A DNA stretch of 64,000 bases from positions 5,533,624 to 5,597,623 of the forward strand of contig NC_087071.1 in the NCBI RefSeq assembly GCF_963678635.1. Direction: 5' to 3'. Positions 57,066 through 64,000 of the stretch are shown in pieces. Every line of letters starts with the position of its first letter. Position 1 is the first letter of the stretch. Both the position numbers and the translations under genes were made by a program. The notes beneath the pieces were generated by a model. That model was given only the letters and a program-made list of their open reading frames with translations. It was not told the DNA's origin and did not search any database. This DNA comes from Symsagittifera roscoffensis. Its lineage: Eukaryota > Xenacoelomorpha > Acoela > Convolutidae.

Positions 57066-58169
57066 TTTTTTTTATTACATTGAAACAAAAACGTATCGGC
57101 AATTCAAAAAAAAACATGCAACTAAAAAAAGTTTTGAAAAATGTTAACCTCAATTTTGTGAATATAAAGTTTGCCATACTTTTTATCCGAAAACTTATGA
57201 AATTGACATCTTCCATGTTTTCATACTAAACATAAATTTGTATGACTACTTTTTTTTCATACTATGAAATTTCATGACCAGCATTTTATCCATCAATGGA
57301 AATACAAAAACTTATTTGGTTGTCGTTTTGAAATCTTGTGCTTTGTCCAAAAACACAATCTAAACAAGGAATTTCTAACAAGTTTTAGCTCTAACAAGGA
57401 ATTTTAGTTGCAGCTTAGCATATAAAAACAGAAAACAAATGTTTGTCTCTATACAAAAAACACTTGCTTAAGATTTTCAGATTTCTGTAACACAAAGTCA
57501 GCCTGGACCACATTATACTTTTGAAAGTTCAAATTTTGCATGCAAAACTTTTTCATTGAGCACAACAAACGAGTTTTTAATAATAAAAAAGCTATTTCAA
57601 ATAGTTTTTTTTTGTAGATGCATTTCATACATTTTTTACGAAAGTTTATAATAAGTTTTTCTTGTACAAATTTTTTGAAGCTGAAGCCAAAGTGTTTCTC
57701 ATGTGACAAAAACTGTCACAAATTAATTCAGTTTCAAAAAATCCAGTTTGATTTTTCAAAAATCAAACAAATTTATGCTAATCAAACTACTTTATTTTTG
57801 GCAATTGTTAAATAATCATTCTCATCATGGACTACTTCTAGATATAGAAACTTGTATGACAAGCAATTGTCAACCCTGGTCCTCTAGTATAGTTTGAACA
57901 AGAGGAAATGTCGGCAAGCAGAACTCACACAGCAAAAAATTTACACGATAGAAATGAGGTTTGAAGATTTGACAGCACGGCCAAAAAAAGATGAAAATTA
58001 CAATCAGGCATGAATTGATACATATTTCCCTCCCTTTAATGACAAATAGGGTTTCCCCCCGTTAAAACGGTAAAAAATTACAGAGCATTTATTTGGTAAG
58101 TGTAATTGTAATGTGTATTTTTTTCTTGTTGAGAGCTGTGAATTTTTTCAAAATTAAAAAATCAAACGG

Positions 58170-58303
58170 CACCCGAGTCGAGATTTTTCACCTAATTTGA
58201 AGCAAGATTTGAGCGGTTTGAGCGGTTTTTTTAGACAATTATGCTCAAAATCTTGCTTCAAAATGAGCGGTTTGAGCGGTTTTTGAACGGTTTATCTAAA
58301 AAA
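58170..58303. repeat. GAGCGGTTT foldback repeat, copy 3, running into the gap
   Basis: It is nearly identical to 28079-28208 (shared TTTTTCACCTAATTTGAAGC and the GAGCGGTTTGAGCGG core) and is cut by the assembly gap. Confidence 0.85.
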
Positions 58304-58503
58304 NNNNNNNNNNNNNNNNNNNNNNNNNNNNNNNNNNNNNNNNNNNNNNNNNNNNNNNNNNNNNNNNNNNNNNNNNNNNNNNNNNNNNNNNNNNNNNNNN
58401 NNNNNNNNNNNNNNNNNNNNNNNNNNNNNNNNNNNNNNNNNNNNNNNNNNNNNNNNNNNNNNNNNNNNNNNNNNNNNNNNNNNNNNNNNNNNNNNNNNNN
58501 NNN
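58304..58503. other. Assembly gap of 200 N
   Basis: Exactly 200 unknown bases, probably a fixed-size placeholder. It falls between a foldback repeat and the LTR of the gypsy element, both hard to assemble. Confidence 0.99.
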
Positions 58504-58887
58504 CATTGCTTAATCGGATGGGAAGCATTATAAATTGAGATATAGAAAATATAGTTGTCCTACAAGCATGCTTCCGTCGCTACGGAAGCATCTAACAGGT
58601 TACATGTTTTTTCGTAGTCTCAAACTGTATTGGTTTACCAATACTTAATACACACTGACTAAAAATGGTCAGGTGTTGTGATCTTACATCAGGTTTTGCA
58701 ATTATTGCAAAACATACTTAGTTAATTTACCGGTCACTCATATATGACCTTCATTAGTCATTCTCTCCGGCGGAGAGAATGATCTCTCATTGTTTTAATG
58801 TTTTAACTTATCGACTAATGCATCTTAATTCTTATTCTTTTTAATAGTTTTAACCTAGAATTAGCTACAAAAAGTAACATTTTATCA
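58504..58887 (+). repeat. 3' part of the gypsy 5' LTR, with a series of perfect hairpins
   Basis: It ends TTTATCA just before the primer site. It contains ATGCTTCCGT-CGCT-ACGGAAGCAT, ATTGGT-TT-ACCAAT, GTTTTGCAAT-T-ATTGCAAAAC and CATTCTCTCCG-G-CGGAGAGAATG, plus weaker stems. The left edge is lost in the gap. Confidence 0.75.
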
Positions 58888-59438
58888 TGGCGCAGTCATC
58901 TAACGAATCTAACGTGAGAGGAATACCTCCCTTTTGGCAAAACCATACGGTAGACCCACCCATTCCATGGGAAGACTGGAGTGATCTGTTTCAATTAGCT
59001 ATAATTGCTAAAGAAAACATAAATATAGAAAATCTACTCAATCCGTCGGAGAGACAACATCCACTACCTCCAAATTTGGAAAACTCAACGGACGGTGAAA
59101 CAGATACTCAAAGACGCTCGAGATTGGAGAGAAATTCCCAAGAACAAAGACAATATGACGAAGAAGAAACAGCATCGATAAAAACCGAAACCAAGAAATT
59201 CAACGGAATGCCTATAGAAGAAGCAGACAAGAAGTTACGTTCGGTTTTATATCTGGCACTGGGAAATGAAGGAAAAAGGATCTTCGGACAGAAATTTACC
59301 AAGGTGAAAATCCTACAAATTTCTTTTAAGGAATTCTGGGAGTTCTTAGCGATCGCTTTCGTAAGAAAAACAAATGTCACATTTGAACGACATAAACTGT
59401 TAAATAGAAAACAACGCGATAGAGAATCCCTCGAATAA
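58887..59438 (+). pseudogene. Gypsy gag, N-terminal part, ended by a stop
   Basis: 183 codons from the ATG that overlaps the primer site to TAA at 59436-59438. It has a gag-type helical domain (LRSVLYLALGNEGKRIF, then FKEFWEFLAIAFVRKTNVTF, ending in the basic RHKLLNRKQRDRESLE). After the stop, TGA follows at 59442, and the same frame then stays open as the segment 59460-60017. Capsid-forming structural protein, non-functional as it stands. Confidence 0.8.
58888..58897 (+). other. Primer binding site, tRNA-Ser type, overlapping the gag ATG
   Basis: TGGCGCAGTC matches the complement of the 3' end of tRNA-Ser, as used by some insect gypsy-type elements. The gag ATG (58887-58889) uses the last base of the LTR and the first two of this site. 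Confidence 0.7.
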
Positions 59439-59459
59439 TTTTGAAGTGCCTTAGCTGAA

Positions 59460-60017
59460 ATGGCGAAAACGTGCGACATAACCGCAGGAGAAGAAGAGTG
59501 GATAAGAGATATTTTCATAAATAATATGAAAAACTACGACATCAAAAGGAAATTGTTAACAGAAACCCTCCCTCCACGCGAAGCACTAAACGTAGCACTC
59601 ATAGACGAAAAAGGAATTTTAAATCACTTGAAGTTAACTAATAATTTTAAATCCAACGGATCATCCGTACACAAACCAAGCAACCACTTTAACGTCAAAA
59701 GAGAACCAACCCTTAACATCGAAAGGAGTAACAACTGTATGAAGTGTGGCGGAATATTCTCAAAAGGTCACTTAGCAGTTTGCCCAGCAAAGGATACGAC
59801 TTGTACTCCTTGTAAATTTAAAGGACATTTCACCAGACTTTGTAGATCTCGTCGCAAAAATGTAAACATTGTAAATACCCAAATTGTAGATAATACAGAT
59901 TTTAATCCGTCGGATATTCCGGATGTAAATACTGACCTCATGGATAGAGAATGTTGTGGCGTCATAAACGCATGGTCAGAATCTGGACAAAGCGAAACGA
60001 CGATTATTCTGTACTAA
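59460..60017 (+). pseudogene. Gypsy gag, C-terminal part with zinc knuckles
   Basis: 185 codons in the same frame as the preceding gag segment. It contains a knuckle-like CMKCGGIFSKGHLAVC and a canonical CTPCKFKGHFTRLC (C-x2-C-x4-H-x4-C), then the basic RSRRK. This is the nucleocapsid part. The pol frame (minus 1) is closed by TAG at 59945-59947, so frame change must occur between 59948 and 60017. I see no classic slippery heptamer there. Confidence 0.8.
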
Positions 60018-60232
60018 ATGTATCTACGATTTTGGATAACGGTGGAAAAGAATTGAAGAAATTATTGAACATTGGACTCGGAAAAGAAAACCAAGTAATT
60101 TTAATCATTCAAGTGGATTCAGCTAGCCTGGTGAGCTTCCTTAATAAAAATGTACTTCACGAATTAAAGTTACGAGACCCCTACTTGAAAATTTATCCAG
60201 TGGATAAGTCAACTAGAGACCTATACTGTTGA
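59951..60232 (+). pseudogene. Gypsy pol, protease region, ended by TGA
   Basis: 93 codons in the minus-1 frame relative to gag. It has the aspartic protease active-site pattern VILIIQVDSASLVSFL, with D-S-A where D-S/T-G is usual. TGA at 60230-60232 interrupts the frame, which continues open into the reverse transcriptase segment. Confidence 0.7.
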
Positions 60233-60262
60233 TTCACAGATAATGCCATAAACATCACTGGA

Positions 60263-61795
60263 ATGGTGAAGCTTCCGATATTTTCAAATGGTTGGTCAGA
60301 CAACGACTGTCAATTCTTCCTAACCGAGGGACACGAGAGAAATATCTTAGGAAACGACAACCTTCCAAAAGTGGGGATAGAAGTCTCTCAGAAACACTTC
60401 CCATATTTTCAGACTAACAAGCAGTGTGAGTCAATAAATTCCATCTCTCAAACAAACCAAGATAGGGAAATTCTGAATATAACAAAATCATTCAAAAATT
60501 TATTCCTTCGGATTGAAAAAATTAAAAATCAGATGAAAATCACCCATTTCCATGAACCCTTAAAACCAATCCAACTAAAGGGAAGACGAGTCCCCCTTCA
60601 TTTACTGGACGCGGTAAAGACAGAACTCAATAGATTAAAAGCGGAAGGACATATTAAAAAATTAGAAAACTGCGATGAAGACAGATTTATTAGCCCAATA
60701 GTCATCACTTGTAAAAAAGATAAATCCATCAAATTAGCCTTAGATTCCAAGTTCATAAACAAACAGATTTACAAGAACAAATATCAAATGCCAAACATCC
60801 ACGAACTGGTAGACAATGTCGCGCCACAAATTACTAATGATTCCGTTGGAGAAGTGTGGTTTACTAACTTAGTCTTAAAAAACGCGTACAGCCAATTAGC
60901 ACTAGATAAATTCACTAGTAACCAATGTAACTTCAGTATCGTGGGTGGTGATATTAAGGGTACTTACCAATTTTTAACTGGTTTTTACGGCTTAGGGGAT
61001 ATGTCTAACGAATTTCAAAGAGTAATGGACTCTACGTTAGGTTCAATCCCATTTACTAACTGTTACTTGGACGACATTTTAATCTCTTCCAAAGGATCAT
61101 TCTTAGACCACAAGAATATTGTGCTAAAAATTTTATCGACCGTTGACGAATACAATTTCGCGGTGAAATGGTCAAAATGTAAATTCTTCCAAAAAGAAAT
61201 AGAATGGTTGGGATTCAAAATCTCTAAATCAGGTATTACCCCATTGTTCGACAAATCAAAAGCCATAAAAAATCTACCTATTCCGAAGAATTTGAAAGAA
61301 CTACGATCAATTTTTGGTTCTATAAACCAATATATTAAATTCGTCACAAAGTTAGCATCCTTAGGAAGCCCACTCCGACCGCTTCTAAATAAGAAATCAA
61401 TATTCCAATGGAACGGTGACCATACAAAAGCGTTTGAAAAAATTAAAGAAGAAATCGTAAACCTAACTGAGAATACCCATTTTGACGTGAAACGTAACAC
61501 TAGAGTAAAAACAGACGCGTCACATAATGAACTCGGAGCTTCGCTTGAACAACTCCATGGGAACGATTGGAAAACAATCTCATTTGCTTCACGCTTTTTA
61601 AACCCTCACGAGTCTAAATATTCTACGAACGAGCTCGATTTACTAGGGGTTGTATGGGCCATCGAACATTATAAGAACTACCTTTACGGATCAGATTTCG
61701 AAGTAATTACTGATCACAAAGCTTTATTATCCGTTTTATCACCAAACCACGGGAATAAAACTTACCACAGTAGACTAACAAGATGGGTAGAATGA
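60263..61795 (+). pseudogene. Gypsy pol, reverse transcriptase and RNase H
   Basis: 510 codons. Reverse transcriptase marks: VPLHLLDAVKTELNRLKAEG, then FTNLVLKNAYSQLALD, then LTGFYGLGDMSNEFQRVMD, then the catalytic YLDD (residues 268-271). The connection and RNase H regions follow with KTDASHNELGASLEQ, FASRFLNPHESKYSTNELDL and DFEVITDHKALLSVLS, as in Ty3/gypsy. In the palm motif A the first aspartate seems changed (VLKNAY where the family has a D near that place). TGA at 61793 ends the frame. Confidence 0.9.
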
Positions 61796-61840
61796 TTATT
61801 ACCTTTTAATTTCTCTATCAAACATATCGCAGGAAAAGAC

Positions 61841-62206
61841 ATGGGTTTCACTGACCTTATTTCTAGAATTCCATCAGGAAAAGCTCTTCCAATATCACAT
61901 TACGATGAAGAATTTGTAGTAGCAAACATTAATAAAATTAATAAATCATTAAATCCGTCGGAGAAACTAAGAACTACCTGCTCAGCCATTGGTTTTAATC
62001 TGGAAAATTCCGATTACGCTTTATTACGTAATTACCTAATAGCAGCAGTGTTAAAACTCATTAACTCGTCTTTTGCAATTTGCTCATTTAATCACAAAAG
62101 AACAGAATTTTGTACTTCAAATTGCATTCCAACGGATTATTCTAATACAAATACTTTAAATATTTCCATTTCTAATTCCGCATTTTTTTTATTTTTTAAT
62201 CTCTAA
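61841..62206 (+). pseudogene. Gypsy pol, segment between RNase H and integrase, frame-broken
   Basis: In frame with the previous segment after its TGA. It begins with the end of RNase H (GKDMGFTDLISRIPSGKALP). It closes at TAA 62204-62206 after a T-rich run (62181-62197). From that run to 62351 another frame is open, which suggests an indel in the homopolymer, and TAA at 62352-62354 closes that one too. Confidence 0.75.
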
Positions 62207-62369
62207 TTGTAGTTTAATTAATTCACCTGTAGATAAAAAAATTGTAGATACTGTTAATATGAATCATAAGAATATTGTAATTAATCCCACCACTTCCAGT
62301 ATTTCCGTAGATTTAGACTTCCAACTTTTACCAGACCACGCTAATCTCGTTTAAAAACACCGCGAAAAC

Positions 62370-63878
62370 TTGAAATTGCCGGATCGACCCTTGGATTTAA
62401 TCATTTTATTTAACGCCAAGTTAGTAGCTCTCTTGACAGACGACGATCCCATGTTAAGCCCAATCGTTAAAGCACTTCAAAATAAGGTGGAGAAGATTAA
62501 TGCAGATTCTCCGTATTTCAAACATTTCACCCGAGACCTGCACAAATCCGACGGATTGCTCTATATGGACCGTAAACTCGTTATTCCATTTAATTTACGA
62601 AGCGCGATGTTGAAGACCCTCCACGAAACACATCCAAGTCAATTTGGAATGAAATACTTGGCTCAATACATCTGGTGGCCTCATATTAACAGGCAAATCT
62701 ACTTTCACGGAATAAATTGCTCAGAATGTACATCGGCGGGTAAGAATTTGAAAACTGTCATTCCTAAGTCACAAATTAGTGAACTTCTTCCACTGTCGGA
62801 ACCGAACGAAGAACTTAATTTAGATTTCGCGGGTCCTTTGGATTCTTACTGGGGGTCAAAGAAATACATTTTACTTTGTATCGACAGATTTTCTAAATTC
62901 CCGTCGGCAAAAATTACATCGTCTACTTCTTCAAAAACAGTTCTAGAATTTTTACAAGACTACAAATTTTTACACGGGATACCTTATTCTATAAGGGTAG
63001 ATCACGCTACTTGCTTTACAAGTCAAGACTTCAAATCATTCTGCGATTCCAACAACATCAAAATAATCTTTTGTACAGTAGGCGACCACCGTTCCAACGG
63101 ATTAGTCGAAAAATTAGTACACACTGTGAAAGTCAAACTACTGGCTATTTCAGAAGAACATCATAAAAGCACACTGCAGAGTGCCGTTTCAAAAATCATT
63201 TTGAATCTACGTTCTACCTATCAATCAATTATTAAATGTTCACCCTTCGAAATTCACTGTAACAGAAAACCAAATACTATTTGGAAACAACTAGCCTCTG
63301 TTAAACCCTCCTTTGGAGTTTTAGACAAAGGGAAATCAATTCTGTCTAAGGAACGAGCTAAGGATTGGAACGCGGACGACAGACTAGAGGATGGCTACAA
63401 GGACGACTTGATAGCGAAGAAGAATCAAAACCCGAAAGAAAAAGGATACGACACAGACTATGCTTCATCCTCGAAAATCATCCCAAATAGACTACCAATC
63501 AAAAGTCCATTCAAAGGTAAAATTCTTCGGAAAACTAACGGTAACAACAATCGAGACTGTTTCTATAAGGAACTAAATAAAAGAATTATAGATTCTTCTA
63601 CTTCGACAGTAAAATTATCCGACGGAAAAATAATACGAAAGTCCGACATTGCGATTCCTATTTCTACTTCAAATAAAATCAGACCTTTTAAAGGAAACAT
63701 TTCATTCCCGTATTTTCCTAATCCTAATGTTGAAGTAGGTCAGAAACAGGAAGGCGTAAGACGTAAATCAGGAACGAAAAAGCCAACGAAAAAAAGGACC
63801 AGACAAGTGGATCCGACCTCTTCTGACAACTTAACTAGGACACGCATATCAGGGTCATCACGCAATACTACAAGATGA
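62370..63878 (+). pseudogene. Gypsy pol, integrase
   Basis: 502 codons as listed from the first good codon after TAA 62352. Zinc-binding HHCC region: HETHPSQFGMKYLAQYIWWP with C117 and C120. Catalytic D-D-E at residues 152 (NLDFAGPLD), 211 (IRVDHATCF) and 247 (GLVEKLVH), spaced 58 and 35 residues apart as in retroviral-type integrases. The C-terminal third is basic and Ser/Lys-rich, without a chromodomain. TGA at 63876 interrupts; the same frame stays open to TGA 63981-63983, so the tail probably ended there. Confidence 0.9.
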
Positions 63879-64000
63879 CAAACACGCCACTCAAAGAAGT
63901 CATCAACTCCTCCAGGTTACCTTGCTTCGGATGAATCTATGCTAATTCCTTCGGATATTTCGGATACTAGTGAATGGGAATGAATAGCGGGCGGTTTCCC

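Larger units (their letters stand above)
58504..64000 (+). mobile_element. Decayed Ty3/gypsy LTR retrotransposon (5' part; runs off the window)
   Basis: Order: LTR end, tRNA-Ser-type primer site, gag, then pol in the minus-1 frame with protease, reverse transcriptase, RNase H and integrase, the usual Ty3/gypsy order. No chromodomain is seen. In-frame stops or shifts break it at 59436 and 59442 (gag), 60230, 61793, about 62180-62205, 62352 and 63876 (pol). The 3' LTR and any envelope gene lie beyond the window. Confidence 0.9.

Noticed and set aside
57449-57709. Minus-strand frame considered as the GPCR first exon (TM1)
   Set aside because: Very basic, with no 20-residue hydrophobic span suited to TM1 and no donor in the needed phase.
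57900-58010. Hydrophobic minus-strand stretch with a GTGAGT donor, considered for GPCR TM1
   Set aside because: The hydrophobic frame and the frame giving the needed phase 2 differ, so the join fails.
59108-59518. 136-codon minus-strand frame
   Set aside because: Antisense shadow of gypsy gag.
61063-61500. 145-codon minus-strand frame
   Set aside because: Antisense shadow of the gypsy reverse transcriptase.
1-64000. CRISPR arrays, bacterial operons, riboswitches, rRNA
   Set aside because: None seen. Introns, LTR elements and gene structure mark the sequence as eukaryotic, and the tandem repeats lack the regular repeat-spacer form.

Overview
The window looks like AT-rich, repeat-dense nuclear DNA of an invertebrate animal; I could not place it further. 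The evidence is canonical GT-AG introns, a class A GPCR gene with long introns, a TTC39/Iml2-like TPR gene, two kinds of LTR retroelement and many small inverted-repeat elements. Two candidate promoters pair a TATA-like box with a TCAGTT initiator, a combination common in arthropods. No bacterial-style operons are present.

Layout. 1-3.4 kb: mostly empty, with one MITE and one possible terminal exon. 3.4-14.2 kb: a complete, young LTR element on the minus strand. Its LTRs are nearly identical and it has a 4-bp target duplication. It carries two leader ORFs, a gag-like protein with a zinc knuckle, an envelope-like glycoprotein (broken in this copy) and two further ORFs, but no recognisable protease, reverse transcriptase, RNase H or integrase. 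16.4-19.1 kb: a two-exon TTC39-like gene on the minus strand. 20-24 kb: tandem repeats and a hAT-type MITE with an 8-bp duplication. 24.8-25.9 kb: a promoter and an intronless gene for a secreted repeat protein. 28.1-28.9 kb: GAGCGGTTT-type foldback repeats around a decayed tRNA-Arg(TCG). 29.5-31.8 kb: the 3' part of a diverged relative of the first LTR element, with a triplicated, structured 3' region. 33.4-33.8 kb: a solo LTR of the first family. 34.1-39.7 kb: a block with inverted G-run ends and large internal tandem repeats.

44.4-56.6 kb: a class A GPCR gene on the minus strand. I assembled it from splice sites, matching intron phases and transmembrane motifs, covering TM2 to TM7. Its stop codon lies inside the terminal inverted repeat of a MITE. 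The largest intron holds a candidate plus-strand gene (promoter and possible exons). 58.2-58.5 kb: another GAGCGGTTT repeat running into a 200-N gap. 58.5-64 kb: a decayed Ty3/gypsy element on the plus strand with an LTR end rich in perfect hairpins, a tRNA-Ser-type primer site overlapping the gag start codon, gag with zinc knuckles and pol, broken by several in-frame stops and one frameshift.

Most likely host genes: TTC39-like (16386-19077, minus), the secreted repeat protein (24949-25938, plus) and the GPCR (44451-56574, minus). The rest is mobile DNA, its remains, or sequence in which I see nothing. Short open frames are expected by chance in DNA this AT-rich, so I left most of them out.
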